Source: an uncultured Muribaculaceae bacterium (GTDB taxonomy: Bacteria; Bacteroidota; Bacteroidia; Bacteroidales; Muribaculaceae). Taken from it: 64,000 nucleotides of DNA. How positions within the stretch are numbered: the stretch's first letter is position 1; each line of letters begins with the position of its first letter. The position numbers were made by a program, and so were the translations under genes. Below are positions 8,567 to 17,455 of this stretch, piece by piece. The stretch lies in the NCBI GenBank assembly GCA_910578095.1, contig CAJTOZ010000003.1, positions 1 to 64,000 on the forward strand, written 5' to 3'. The notes under the pieces are model-generated. The model was not told where the DNA came from, did not search any database, and worked only from the letters and a program-made list of their open reading frames with translations.

Positions 8567-9460
8567 CTACATGCTGCGCGGATGACAACGCAATATCTCC
8601 TCGCGCAGCCGTGTGTTGTCGAGATGCAGATATATCTCCGTGGTAGCAATGCTCTCGTGGCCGAGCATCTGCTGGATAGCACGCAGATTGGCCCCTCCCT
8701 CAAGCAGCGCTGTGGCAAAGGAATGTCTCAGCGTGTGAGGCGAGATGGTCTTGCGTATGCCGGCAGCCTCGGCCAGATCCCGCACGATATAAAAAACCAT
8801 AGTGCGGGTGAGGGCACGCCCGCTGCGGTTCACAAACACATACCCCTCGTGGCCGGGCTTCACCGGATAGCTACGGCGCTCGCACATCCAGTCGGTAAGC
8901 TCGGCCACTGCAGAGGGGCTCACGGGCACCATACGCTCCTTGGAGCCCTTGCCCGTGACAGTAAGATAGCCCAGATCGAGATTAAGGCGGCTGATCTCAA
9001 GCCCCACAAGCTCGCTCACACGCAATCCACAGCTGAACAGCACCTCGATGATGGCACGGTTGCGCTGGGCGTGGGCCCGGGTATAATCTATGGCCGCGAG
9101 CATGGCGTCTACCTCGGCCACCGTCAGCACTTCAGGCAGCCGCCGGCCTATGCGCGGAGCCTCAAGCAGCAGCGACGGGTTGTCGTCGATTATATGCTCC
9201 AGACGCATGAAGCGGTAAAAGGATTTCACGCCCGATATCACCCTCGACTGCGAACGCGGGGATATGCCCAGCTCATGCAGAAAAACTATAAATTCGCGCA
9301 GCTGCGACACATCGGCATCGGCAGCCACAGTGCCGCGTTCGGAGAGCCATGCGCACAGACGCGACGCATCGGCGGCATAAGCCTCGCGCGTATTGGCGCT
9401 CAGACCCCGCTCAAGCAGCAGCCACGCCTTGTAGCGCTCAAGAACGTGCGCATCGTTCAT
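8567..9460 (-). CDS. xerD: Tyrosine recombinase XerD
   Basis: XerD, with XerC, resolves chromosome dimers at dif during division. The 297-residue product from the ATG at 9458-9460 has the SAM-like N-terminal domain (residues 1-100) and the catalytic set Arg147 (CGLRVSEL), Lys171 (TGKGSKER), His242 and Arg245 (HTLRHSF), His268 (LGHES) and Tyr277 (TEIYLHL). The start was chosen over an upstream in-frame codon because its ATG overlaps the DUF4294 stop as ATGA. Despite the nearby terminase, the length and coupling to DUF4294 argue for the housekeeping recombinase rather than a phage integrase. Confidence 0.92.
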   Translation of the reverse strand: MNDAHVLERYKAWLLLERGLSANTREAYAADASRLCAWLSERGTVAADADVSQLREFIVFLHELGISPRSQSRVISGVKSFYRFMRLEHIIDDNPSLLLEAPRIGRRLPEVLTVAEVDAMLAAIDYTRAHAQRNRAIIEVLFSCGLRVSELVGLEISRLNLDLGYLTVTGKGSKERMVPVSPSAVAELTDWMCERRSYPVKPGHEGYVFVNRSGRALTRTMVFYIVRDLAEAAGIRKTISPHTLRHSFATALLEGGANLRAIQQMLGHESIATTEIYLHLDNTRLREEILRCHPRSM

Positions 9461-10092
9461 CGGATAGTGCCCTCCTCCACTCCGCATGCTATGCGCTCGA
9501 TGATGGCGTCCTCACGGTCGGACGACGGATTGTAGTCGGCCTTGAGGCTCACACCGAACAACTTGCCGAACCCCTGCCAGAAGCCGGCGCGGAACGACCC
9601 CAGAAAAGCACGTATGATATCGTACGACGATTGATTGGTCTCACGCTGGATAAGCTTTATGAGCACCTTGGCCTGACGGCGTGAAAAACGCTTCAGCACA
9701 GGCTTGTATTGCTCAAACAGGGATTTTTCCATGCGTTTCAGATACTCCTCACGCTCCTTCTTCGTAGGAAAAGTCTCTATATACTCGTAGGTTTCTATCA
9801 GCGTTTCCGCTATGAGCTTGGCGTAAGGAAGCGTGAGCTTCACATCGCGCACGGTGCGCCAATAGAATTTCTCCTCTTTCTTGTTTTTGAACTTCAGCTT
9901 CGGAAACACCGTGATTCCTCTGAGAGCAAACACAGGCACGGTATCGCCGGCCTCGTCGATCTTGAAATAATATCCCGTATAGTAAGGCTCACGGGCCGAA
10001 CCGGGATTGTCGAGAGTGCGCTCGGGACGGGCCGCCGCAGCCACAAGACAGCAGCAGATAAACAACGGCAATATGATCGCGCGCAACTTCAT
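9457..10092 (-). CDS. DUF4294 family protein, exported
   Basis: The 211-residue product starts MKLRAIILPLFICCCLVAAA, a signal peptide with a Cys cluster but no clean lipobox. The body contains the DUF4294 pattern: a strand-rich start (DTVPVFALRGITVFPKLKFK), then KFYWRTVRDVKLTLPYAKLI and a long charged helical part (TFPTKKEREEYLKRMEKSLF) ending with RETNQSSYDIIRAFLGSFRAG. The family is restricted to Bacteroidota and its function is unknown. The ATG at 10090-10092 was preferred over one 27 bases upstream because it begins the signal peptide and a -7 box lies at 10103-10110, which would place the start only a few bases before it. Confidence 0.85.
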   Translation of the reverse strand: MKLRAIILPLFICCCLVAAAARPERTLDNPGSAREPYYTGYYFKIDEAGDTVPVFALRGITVFPKLKFKNKKEEKFYWRTVRDVKLTLPYAKLIAETLIETYEYIETFPTKKEREEYLKRMEKSLFEQYKPVLKRFSRRQAKVLIKLIQRETNQSSYDIIRAFLGSFRAGFWQGFGKLFGVSLKADYNPSSDREDAIIERIACGVEEGTIR

Positions 10093-10102
10093 AAGTATAT
10101 AA

Positions 10103-10110
10103 CAAACGTA
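10103..10110 (-). promoter_or_regulatory. -7 box for DUF4294-xerD
   Basis: The minus strand reads TACGTTTG, a TAnnTTTG match ending 10 bases before the chosen ATG at 10092. The mRNA leader would be very short. Confidence 0.4.
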
Positions 10111-10242
10111 CAGACCCACATAATATTATGCTAAATCCTCTTATTTGTATCAAATTGGAATGTTATGGTGGGAAAAATCATGTTATACGACATATTTAAC
10201 GGTTTTTTGAACTGATATTTCTGAAATTTGATAGAAATTTGT

Positions 10243-10250
10243 TACTTTTG
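10243..10250 (+). promoter_or_regulatory. -7 box for the Lrp-type regulator
   Basis: TACTTTTG fits TAnnTTTG and lies 26 bases before the ATG at 10277, inside the AT-rich divergent region shared with the DUF4294 gene. A TTTG-type -33 element at standard spacing is not clear. Confidence 0.45.
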
Positions 10251-10276
10251 CAGAAAATTTAGCGATAATCCCAGTT

Positions 10277-10744
10277 ATGGAAAAAACTATCGACAATCTT
10301 GACCGACACATTCTGAAAATAGTAATGCACAACGCCCGCATACCCTCCAAAGACGTAGCTTTGGAATGCGGTGTCAGCCGTGCAGCAATCCATCAGCGCA
10401 TACAGCGCATGATCGACCTCAATGTCATCACAGGCTCAGGCTACTCTGTAGATCCCCACGTGCTCGGCTACAGCACATGCACATACATAGGCGTAACGCT
10501 CGAACGCGGTGCCATGTACCGCGACGCCGTGCCCGAATTCGACAAAATACCGGAAATTGTGGAATGCCACTTCACCACCGGCCCATACACCTTGCTCCTC
10601 AAGCTTTATGCGCGCGACAACGAGCACCTCATGGACCTGCTCAACAACAAGATTCAGATGATCCCGGGTGTAGTAGGCACGGAAACCCTCATCTCGCTCG
10701 ACAACTCTATCTCGAGAGAGATTCCCGTCAGCTACAAAGAGTAG
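10277..10744 (+). CDS. Lrp/AsnC family transcriptional regulator
   Basis: The 155-residue product is a complete Lrp/AsnC regulator. Residues 1-60 form the winged helix-turn-helix (LDRHILKIVMHNARIPSKDV, then CGVSRAAIHQRIQRM as recognition helix) and residues 65-150 form the RAM/ACT-like effector domain (TYIGVTLE, IVECHFTTGPYTLLLKLYAR). Such proteins sense amino acids and bind DNA as dimers or octamers. The effector cannot be told from sequence. It is followed after 4 bases by lepB and probably co-transcribed. The same pair order is familiar from Bacteroides. Confidence 0.93.
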   Translation: MEKTIDNLDRHILKIVMHNARIPSKDVALECGVSRAAIHQRIQRMIDLNVITGSGYSVDPHVLGYSTCTYIGVTLERGAMYRDAVPEFDKIPEIVECHFTTGPYTLLLKLYARDNEHLMDLLNNKIQMIPGVVGTETLISLDNSISREIPVSYKE

Positions 10745-10748
10745 CATC

Positions 10749-12212
10749 ATGAACACCAGCACATTCAAAAGCGACTTCCTCAAGCGCATCGCAGACGTGA
10801 AAGCAACACGCTGGGTGCGCTTCGGTGTCGTTGCAGCTCTGTTTATAGCCTGGGTGGCATGGATAGGCAATCCGTGGTGGGCTCTTCTGCTCATTCTGCT
10901 ATTCGACATCTACATCACCGGCTACATCCCTTTCACATGGTGGAAAAACAGCAAGAATAAAGCCGTCACGGCGGTGATGAGTTGGGTCGATGCCATAGTG
11001 TATGCCCTCATACTGGTCTATTTTGTATTCTCATTCGTAGGGCAGAACTACCAGATACCATCGTCGTCGCTCGAGAAAACACTCCTCACCGGCGACTACC
11101 TGTGGGTAAACAAGCTCACATACGGGCCGCGCGTACCGATGACACCGGTCCACTTCCCGCTCGTGCACAACACTCTGCCCATACTCGGCTGCAAAAGCTA
11201 TCTCGACAGCCCCTCCAACAGCTACCGCCGCCTTAAAGGACTGCGCAATGTGGAGAGCGGAGACATAGTGGTGTTCAATTTCCCGGCCGGCGACACCGTG
11301 TGTGCGCGTTTCGAGGAATCACCCGAATACTACGACCTGCTCGTGAAGCACTACGGTCGCGAATTCATAAAGCAGAATCCCGACAAATTCGGCGAAGTGA
11401 TATACCGACCCGTCGACCGCAGGCAGAATTTTGTGAAGCGGGCCGTAGGTATGCCCGGCCAACGCATCCGCATCGTACGAGACACTATCTACATCGATGG
11501 AAAGCCTCAGCCAATGCCCGCCAACGCCCAATTCAACTACATTGTGGCCACCTCGGCCCCAATATCGGACGAGCGCATGCACTCGCTCGGAATAGCCGGA
11601 GGCGACGTGCAAGGGCTCATGGCCGAAGGAACCGACCGCATGCGCCTGATGTCGATACTCCCCGGCGCACAGCAAAACGACTTCTTCTATGTCATGCCCA
11701 TGACACAAGCCATGATCGCCGAGCTAAAAGCCGACGGCACACTGCACGATGCTGTGAAATTCGGCGAAGTGTTTGCAACCGACGGAGCCACTCTCAATCT
11801 TTTCCCTGAGGGTATAGCCGAAAACTGGACACTAAGCGACTATGGTGGCACACAAGGACTGCTCATACCCAAAAAAGGCATGACAGTGCGTCTCACACCT
11901 GAGACATGGAAGATATACCATCGTGTGATACGCAACTACGAGGGACACACCGACGCATACATCGACAACGACGGCATTGTCTACATAGACGGTAAGCCTG
12001 CCGACGCCTATACCTTCGCCATGGACTACTACTTCATGATGGGCGACAACCGGGACAACTCACAGGACTCCCGCTTCTGGGGCTTCGTTCCCGAGGACCA
12101 CATCGTGGGCACACCTATGCGCGTGCTCATAAGCTTCGACCGCGACCGAAGCATCTTCAACGGAGGCATTCGATGGAACCGGATATTCAAGGACGCCAAC
12201 CCTGATAAATGA
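10749..12212 (+). CDS. lepB: Signal peptidase I, large Bacteroidales type
   Basis: LepB cleaves signal peptides from exported proteins at the inner membrane. The 487-residue product has hydrophobic segments at about 25-60 and 80-97, the catalytic Ser107 in QNYQIPSSSLEKTL, the catalytic Lys in NFVKRAVGMPGQRIR (about 230) and the conserved box MGDNRDNSQDSRFWGFVPED (about 435-455). It is longer than the E. coli enzyme (324) because of insertions between the Ser and Lys boxes and before the last box; large forms are usual in Bacteroidales. Its stop overlaps the start of an AT-rich acyltransferase as ATGA. Confidence 0.95.
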   Translation: MNTSTFKSDFLKRIADVKATRWVRFGVVAALFIAWVAWIGNPWWALLLILLFDIYITGYIPFTWWKNSKNKAVTAVMSWVDAIVYALILVYFVFSFVGQNYQIPSSSLEKTLLTGDYLWVNKLTYGPRVPMTPVHFPLVHNTLPILGCKSYLDSPSNSYRRLKGLRNVESGDIVVFNFPAGDTVCARFEESPEYYDLLVKHYGREFIKQNPDKFGEVIYRPVDRRQNFVKRAVGMPGQRIRIVRDTIYIDGKPQPMPANAQFNYIVATSAPISDERMHSLGIAGGDVQGLMAEGTDRMRLMSILPGAQQNDFFYVMPMTQAMIAELKADGTLHDAVKFGEVFATDGATLNLFPEGIAENWTLSDYGGTQGLLIPKKGMTVRLTPETWKIYHRVIRNYEGHTDAYIDNDGIVYIDGKPADAYTFAMDYYFMMGDNRDNSQDSRFWGFVPEDHIVGTPMRVLISFDRDRSIFNGGIRWNRIFKDANPDK

Positions 12213-13252
12213 CCCATATAGACAAACGCACAGAACATTTCTACAACATGGACATAGTAAGATATATACTATGTTCATGTGTTTATCTATCCCATTTATA
12301 TTTTTTAAACGGAAAAGATTCTATTTTCCCTATTGGAACCTTCAATGTCGGTTTTTTTGCTCTGAGCGGTTTCTTAGCTTATAGAACTTTTTCTAAAGCT
12401 AAATCCACTAAGAATTATCTGAAATGTCGGTTTTGCAAACTTATGACACCATACTATATAGTGATATTTAGTTTTGCTATAATTCTTTGTGGAGTCAGTT
12501 CCTACAATCCGATTGAGTATTTCCTATCATTAGCATGGTGGAAATATATATTTTTTAATATACTTACTTTAAACTTCTTATGTCCCGTATTGCCTGGAGT
12601 ATTCTGCTCTGACTTATTTGTGGAAAGTGCGGTAAACTCCACATTATGGACTATGAAAGTTGAATTAGTGCTGTTTCTTACATTTCCTATATTTATGAAC
12701 TTACATATAAAATATAGGAAATATACACTACCTATCATTTTATTTATAATTATTAGTTCTTTAACATATAGAATATTAATGTCATTTCTATATAGTAAAA
12801 CAGGAAACAGAATGTACGATATAATGGGCAGACAATTTATCGGCGAATTTTGTTTTTATTATCTGGGAGTATTATGTTATATATATTTAGACCACATTAT
12901 AAACAATAAATGGAAAATTGCATCCGTTTTAATAGCTCTTATTTTTATAAAATATAGAATATGGGATTTTCCTGCATCTAACCCGATTGTAATCACAGGA
13001 TGCTCATTATGGCTTTCAATAGCTACAGGCAATCTCTTCACAATTAAAATAAAACACAATATATCTTATTTTATATATTTATGTCATTGCCCTATTATAC
13101 AGTTGTTTATATATTCAAATATCAGAACCTCACTTAATATGTATATATATTTCGGGATAACTACTTTAATTGTAATCCTTATATCATATATGATTTATAT
13201 AACTAATAAAAAAATTATAAAAGCTGAAAAATTATCGTTTCTATATAAATGA
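12209..13252 (+). CDS. Acyltransferase-3-like membrane protein, AT-rich import
   Basis: The 347-residue product has about ten hydrophobic segments and the layout of acyltransferase family 3 (OafA/NodX-like) proteins, which O-acetylate surface sugars: an early YILCSCVYLSHLYF segment (the usual catalytic His region), GFFALSGFLAYRTF near 45-58, RFCKLMTPYY near 68-77 and a WTMKVELVLFL segment near 150-160, typical of the family (SWSLxvExxF). Base composition is far more AT-rich than either neighbour, so horizontal acquisition is likely. It overlaps lepB and wbqC by 4 bases each (ATGA), so it is embedded in their operon. The sugar substrate is unknown. Confidence 0.75.
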   Translation: MTHIDKRTEHFYNMDIVRYILCSCVYLSHLYFLNGKDSIFPIGTFNVGFFALSGFLAYRTFSKAKSTKNYLKCRFCKLMTPYYIVIFSFAIILCGVSSYNPIEYFLSLAWWKYIFFNILTLNFLCPVLPGVFCSDLFVESAVNSTLWTMKVELVLFLTFPIFMNLHIKYRKYTLPIILFIIISSLTYRILMSFLYSKTGNRMYDIMGRQFIGEFCFYYLGVLCYIYLDHIINNKWKIASVLIALIFIKYRIWDFPASNPIVITGCSLWLSIATGNLFTIKIKHNISYFIYLCHCPIIQLFIYSNIRTSLNMYIYFGITTLIVILISYMIYITNKKIIKAEKLSFLYK

Positions 13253-13839
13253 TACATGATACACGCATCCTGTACCCGTCATTAGCTCCTAATATTGGAT
13301 ATTATGCAACCATAGCTGCTCATGATTCTATATCAATCGCAATGATGGGACCTTTTGACAAGCGCCATAAGGAGACCCATCGCTACGAAGTGGCCGATAC
13401 CCGCGGACGCCTGAACCTCACAGTGCCCATAAAAGCGCCACACGGCATCAAAAACGCACGATGGAGCGATGTTCTCGTCAGCGGCCACGGACGCTGGCAA
13501 GCCATACACTCCACCACCCTTGCATCGGCCTACGGGCGCACCCCTTTTTATGAATATTATATAGACCGTCTTGCGCCGGCCCTGTTTGTAGAGGAAAACA
13601 CGCCCCTTGAAGCCCAGATAAGGGCCGTAAACGACGCTATATGCAAAATATTGCTGATTGACACTGAAATCAATTACGATGCCTCAGAAGCCAATACAAC
13701 GCCATCCACGCAATGCAGCAGCGAATACTGGCAGATAAGAAAAGCCGAGCACGGATTCCTGTCAGGACTCAGCGTGCTCGACCTTATATTCAATATGGGG
13801 CCCGAAGCGGCTCTCGTAGTCAGAAAATTCTATAAATAG
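13249..13839 (+). CDS. WbqC-like family protein
   Basis: The 196-residue product matches the WbqC-like family (PF08889 type): LYPSLAPNIGYYATIAAHD at the start, RHKETHRYEVADTRGRLNLT, VPIKAPHGIKNARWSDV, then STTLASAYGRTPFYEYYIDR. The family occurs in polysaccharide loci, but in Bacteroides a copy sits next to lepB with unclear role. The first 90 or so bases are AT-rich like the upstream acyltransferase; from about 13345 composition returns to the local norm, so the import boundary seems to lie inside this gene. It converges with and overlaps the next minus-strand gene by 10 bases. Confidence 0.85.
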   Translation: MIHDTRILYPSLAPNIGYYATIAAHDSISIAMMGPFDKRHKETHRYEVADTRGRLNLTVPIKAPHGIKNARWSDVLVSGHGRWQAIHSTTLASAYGRTPFYEYYIDRLAPALFVEENTPLEAQIRAVNDAICKILLIDTEINYDASEANTTPSTQCSSEYWQIRKAEHGFLSGLSVLDLIFNMGPEAALVVRKFYK

Positions 13840-14366
13840 CGCATCATCGACGCCAGGCGGTCCACAATCTCAGCCGCCGAGAAACTACGTTTCTCCACCA
13901 GATCCGCCGCCAGAGCGTGCGTGGCATCATGCACGGCCTGCATCTGGAACAATCTGTCGAAAAATTCAATGTTGCGCTGCAGCACAGCCTCTATCTCGTC
14001 TTTCTCAAGCTGTGCCTCATCGTCGGCTCCATAATTATACACTGCCTCGCGCAAGGCACGCGCTGTATCGTCGGGAAGACGGCGACGGTGCTGCACATAA
14101 TTGCGGCTCATGGTATTGGCCACCATAAGCCCGGTAGCAAGCCGGAAGTGCTTTATAAGTTCATTCCATGCTATTTTCGCCGACATGCGCGGATTCGCAT
14201 TATAAAAAAACTCCGAACCGAATTCTATAGTATGACCGGGCTCGGCATCCATCGACACGGAAGCAAGCATATCCTCCGTGTCGTAGGCAACGACGGCGAT
14301 GGCCATACCGGCCACTCCATAACTCTTGTCACGCTCGTCGATGTATTTCAATATATTGTTGTCCAT
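13830..14366 (-). CDS. Conserved Bacteroidales protein of unknown function
   Basis: The 178-residue product is cytoplasmic by appearance (no signal peptide or membrane helix). It begins with a beta-rich part (GVAGMAIAVVAYDTEDMLAS, VSMDAEPGHTIEFGSEFFYN) and ends in charged helices (DDEAQLEKDEIEAVLQRNIE, VEKRSFSAAEIVDRLASMMR). No known domain is recognised. The ATG at 14364-14366 is preferred over a TTG one codon upstream because it overlaps the stop of the propeller gene by one base (TGATG), implying coupled translation. It may therefore act with the PorZ-like protein, but no direct evidence shows that. Confidence 0.75.
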   Translation of the reverse strand: MDNNILKYIDERDKSYGVAGMAIAVVAYDTEDMLASVSMDAEPGHTIEFGSEFFYNANPRMSAKIAWNELIKHFRLATGLMVANTMSRNYVQHRRRLPDDTARALREAVYNYGADDEAQLEKDEIEAVLQRNIEFFDRLFQMQAVHDATHALAADLVEKRSFSAAEIVDRLASMMRYL

Positions 14367-16759
14367 CAATTTATGACCATTATTTTAGTAACGGGCTTGC
14401 CGGAAGCGGAAGAACCCTCGTTCTGCGAAGCGAACACAAAATAAACGCCCGAACGCACACGTTGGTTTGACATATTGCATACGTCCCAAAGATACAAACC
14501 ACCCTCGCTCTTGCCTTGTGCCACGATGTTGCCGGCCGTATCGGTGATCTTTACCAGAGAGTTGTCCATCAGCCCGGTGATAGTCACCCATCCGGTGTAG
14601 TCCGGACGCACAGGATTGGGATAGGCATATACGTCGCTGTAATCCTCAGCCGCCGGAGCCGAATCACTGCTGTACGACACCAATCCCTTGTCAGTGCCTA
14701 TATACACCATATTGCTGTGCGGATCGGCCATTACGGCGAAAACCTTATTTGAAGGCAAAATTGAATTCTCAGTGGTATAATTGGCCAGTATCTCCGTTCC
14801 TTCCTCATTTACAAGATATACACCGGAAGCACTTGTAGCTATCCACTTGCGGTTGGAAGGATCCACACTTATATCAAACACCATCTCACCGTCGAGAAGA
14901 TAGTCGGCATAGTTTGTACCATCATTGCGGGGAACCTTGGGACGACGCATGTACAGTGTGTTGTTATTAACGGCTTTGTTTATGTCGTTTATCACAAACA
15001 CACCCTTTTCATTGGCAATCCATATTTTGCCGTTCTTATCCTCTTCAAACGCAAATATACGGTTGATAGGCACTTCCGCACCATCCTGATCCACAAAAAT
15101 ATTAGTGGCCAAATATTTGTCGTCTGATGTATCGGTAGGTGTGCCATTATGATTGTAAACAAGAATACCCTTGGTATTGTGATTACAACCATATAGTACG
15201 TAATTGCTTCCCGAGTGATGAAAAGAAACTACTCCGCTTGATTGTGAATAAGGTTTTACATCTACCACTATCCAATCATTAATATTAATATTTTCAGGAT
15301 CTTTTAATTTTTCAGCAGGAAGAATATATATTGGATTTCTACCATCTGCAGCCCATAGCCCTATCCATAGATTTCCATAATTATCAAAATTCACATTAAA
15401 TAGCCATGAGCGATTTCCTACCGGGAAAGGAGAATTGGAAGAATCCAGGGTATATAAGATATCTCCATCCTTTACCGCATAAACTCCTTTTATGTCATTA
15501 GCAAAATAATATATAGAACTATCATACGGATCTTCACATAAATCTTGTGTTGCTCCTTTTATAGACACACCTTTCTCATCAAAATATGATACATCGCGGA
15601 CTTTACCGTCTTCTATAACATTTGTAGTTTGAAAGAAAGTAGTCCATGAAGGACCGGGTTCTTGCTTATATGAGTCAAAACCCATATTGGATATATATAT
15701 CCTCTTTCCATCCTTTGACAATCGCATTATCGCCGGCCAATGGCAGGTCAGGGTCTCGGGCTTGGCAGCGGCGCGGAGCTGGGTTACATTGGCATCCTTC
15801 ACATTGTATTCGGCCACGCCGTTGATATCAGAAACCCACAGCGACGATGCCATGCCAGAATTCGTCGTTATGGCTTTGTCAAAAAACACGGAAGGGAGCA
15901 CCTCCAGTGAAAATGTGCCGTCGGGGTTGAAACTGCGCATCACAGTGCCGGAAGCCAAACGCACTATCTCATCGGCACCCGTAGTGAAATCCATGCGCAG
16001 CTGACCGTTGTCTATCTTTTTGCTAACAATAGTATTGGCCGAGAAATCCGGCGTCACCACATAATAACTGTTGGAACTCGAATTCACCGTATTGCGGCCA
16101 AGCAACAGCTTATCGCCCAGACGATGGAACACAGCTCCGCTACCGGGAAGGTTGCCCAGTTTCTTGAAATTATTGATATTGTTGTGACGGTCGTCCACAG
16201 GAGAAGCATACACGCCATTGCCTTTGGCTATCACCAGATGGCCATCGAGTTGGCATGCATAGCTTATAGCCTCGTTGAATATACCGCTGTCCGACACCCG
16301 GTGCTTGTCATCGTCAAACACAACAAAACCAAAATTAGTGGCCACATACATGTGCCCGTCTTTCGAAAATTCAAAGTTGTTGATGGTTTTGTCGGCCGAG
16401 ATGCTGGCATCGCGTATGTCGGGGATGTTCACCACTTTGCCGCTGTCGTATATAAGGTCGATATTATGCGTGGTGTAGCCCACGGCGAGATAACGCTTGT
16501 AGGGATTGTACCCTATCACAGACACACCTGTGTCGTTGAGGCGGTTGATTGTGGAATAGTGGTAGGTTTCATCCGTATTCTTATTAAAGCTGAACAGATG
16601 CCCTTTGCTGAGGTAATACACCAGATCCGGTGTATCTATTATATGGTCGGCAATGCCGCCGTACACAGGCATTATATTCCACGTGCCGCTACCGCTGGCA
16701 AAAGCCGTGGCAGCAGCAAAAACTACGAGACAGAAGAGCGAGAGTTTTTTTATCATCAC
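14366..16759 (-). CDS. PorZ-like beta-propeller protein with T9SS-type C-terminal domain
   Basis: The 797-residue product starts with a signal peptide (MMIKKLSLFCLVVFAAATAF). It continues as repeated propeller blades with two-component-regulator-propeller style strands (GKIWIANEKGVFVINDINK, NRKWIATSASGVYLVNEEG, MVYIGTDKGLVSYS) and ends in an immunoglobulin-like domain (YPNPVRPDYTGWVTITGL, then DTAGNIVAQG and RSGVYFVFAS), the form of type IX secretion C-terminal domains. P. gingivalis PorZ, part of the T9SS attachment complex, has the same order, so a PorZ homologue is the best guess. It lies one base after rdgB. A segment of about 540 bases (15180-15715) is much more AT-rich than the rest of the gene. 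Confidence 0.75.
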   Translation of the reverse strand: MMIKKLSLFCLVVFAAATAFASGSGTWNIMPVYGGIADHIIDTPDLVYYLSKGHLFSFNKNTDETYHYSTINRLNDTGVSVIGYNPYKRYLAVGYTTHNIDLIYDSGKVVNIPDIRDASISADKTINNFEFSKDGHMYVATNFGFVVFDDDKHRVSDSGIFNEAISYACQLDGHLVIAKGNGVYASPVDDRHNNINNFKKLGNLPGSGAVFHRLGDKLLLGRNTVNSSSNSYYVVTPDFSANTIVSKKIDNGQLRMDFTTGADEIVRLASGTVMRSFNPDGTFSLEVLPSVFFDKAITTNSGMASSLWVSDINGVAEYNVKDANVTQLRAAAKPETLTCHWPAIMRLSKDGKRIYISNMGFDSYKQEPGPSWTTFFQTTNVIEDGKVRDVSYFDEKGVSIKGATQDLCEDPYDSSIYYFANDIKGVYAVKDGDILYTLDSSNSPFPVGNRSWLFNVNFDNYGNLWIGLWAADGRNPIYILPAEKLKDPENININDWIVVDVKPYSQSSGVVSFHHSGSNYVLYGCNHNTKGILVYNHNGTPTDTSDDKYLATNIFVDQDGAEVPINRIFAFEEDKNGKIWIANEKGVFVINDINKAVNNNTLYMRRPKVPRNDGTNYADYLLDGEMVFDISVDPSNRKWIATSASGVYLVNEEGTEILANYTTENSILPSNKVFAVMADPHSNMVYIGTDKGLVSYSSDSAPAAEDYSDVYAYPNPVRPDYTGWVTITGLMDNSLVKITDTAGNIVAQGKSEGGLYLWDVCNMSNQRVRSGVYFVFASQNEGSSASGKPVTKIMVIN

Positions 16760-16760
16760 C

Positions 16761-17351
16761 TTATAGGTTATTTAAGAATTCCTTAAGTAAAGCGGTGGCG
16801 CGTCCGCGATGGCTTATGGCGTTTTTTTCATCAGGAGCCATCTGCGCAAAACTGCGGGTGTGGCCTGCCGGAACAAACACAGGATCATAACCGAATCCGG
16901 CCGATCCCAGCCGCTCGGTGGCTATCGAACCTTCAGCCACTCCGTCAAAACGACGGATATCGCCATCCGACGACACATGTGCTATCACAGTGCGGAAACG
17001 GGCTGTGCGCACCCGTGCGCCACAAAGCTTATGCAACAACAAGTCCACATTGGCGGCAGAATCGCACTCCGGACCCGCAAAACGCGCCGTATGCACGCCG
17101 GGAGCACCGTCGAGTGCATCTACCTCCAGGCCCGTATCGTCGGCGAAACACTCCAGCCCGTAGTGCCTGTACACCCACATGGCCTTTGCCTCCGCATTCT
17201 CGGCCAAAGTAGCGCCTTCCTCGGGTATATCGGTATGGCAACCTATATCGGCAAGCGACACTATATTGAAAGCCGGACCGCAGATGCGGCGCATTTCTTC
17301 CACTTTATGGCTGTTGTGCGATGCAAATACTATTGTACGGGGCTGTTTCAT
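16761..17351 (-). CDS. rdgB: RdgB/HAM1 family dITP/XTP pyrophosphatase
   Basis: This enzyme removes non-canonical purine nucleotides (dITP, XTP) from the pool by hydrolysing them to the monophosphate. The 196-residue product has the family opening IVFASHNSHKVEEMRRI, the ADDTGLEVDALDGAPGVHTA block near 70-89 that holds the catalytic Asp, the GFGYDPVFVPAG block near 150 and the ending AISHRGRATALLKEF. Length is normal. The stop lies one base before the propeller gene start, so the two are coupled. A strong hairpin at 17391-17447 separates it from leuS. Confidence 0.95.
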   Translation of the reverse strand: MKQPRTIVFASHNSHKVEEMRRICGPAFNIVSLADIGCHTDIPEEGATLAENAEAKAMWVYRHYGLECFADDTGLEVDALDGAPGVHTARFAGPECDSAANVDLLLHKLCGARVRTARFRTVIAHVSSDGDIRRFDGVAEGSIATERLGSAGFGYDPVFVPAGHTRSFAQMAPDEKNAISHRGRATALLKEFLNNL

Positions 17352-17390
17352 CTCTTTTATAACGTAATCACCGCATTTTTATTGCCGACA

Positions 17391-17447
17391 GGAAGCTGTG
17401 CCATCCTCTCACCCTGCCTGCTGCCGGGAGAATGTGGCACAGCTTCC
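17391..17447. terminator. Hairpin with 13 bp perfect arms after leuS
   Basis: The arms GGAAGCTGTGCCA (17391-17403) and its exact reverse complement (17435-17447) enclose a 31-base loop with an inner TCTC/GAGA pairing. It follows the leuS stop on the minus strand with no strong U-run. The core GCTGTGCCA/TGGCACAGC recurs in the hairpin at 62041-62089. Confidence 0.6.
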
Positions 17448-17455
17448 CGCCGTCA

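Noticed and set aside
8567..9460. Phage integrase belonging to the terminase unit
   Set aside because: Length, catalytic residues and ATGA coupling with DUF4294 fit the housekeeping XerD; it is on the opposite strand and converges with the terminase.
14367..14369. TTG start for the 13830-14366 gene
   Set aside because: The ATG one codon later overlaps the preceding stop by one base, the more usual coupled start.
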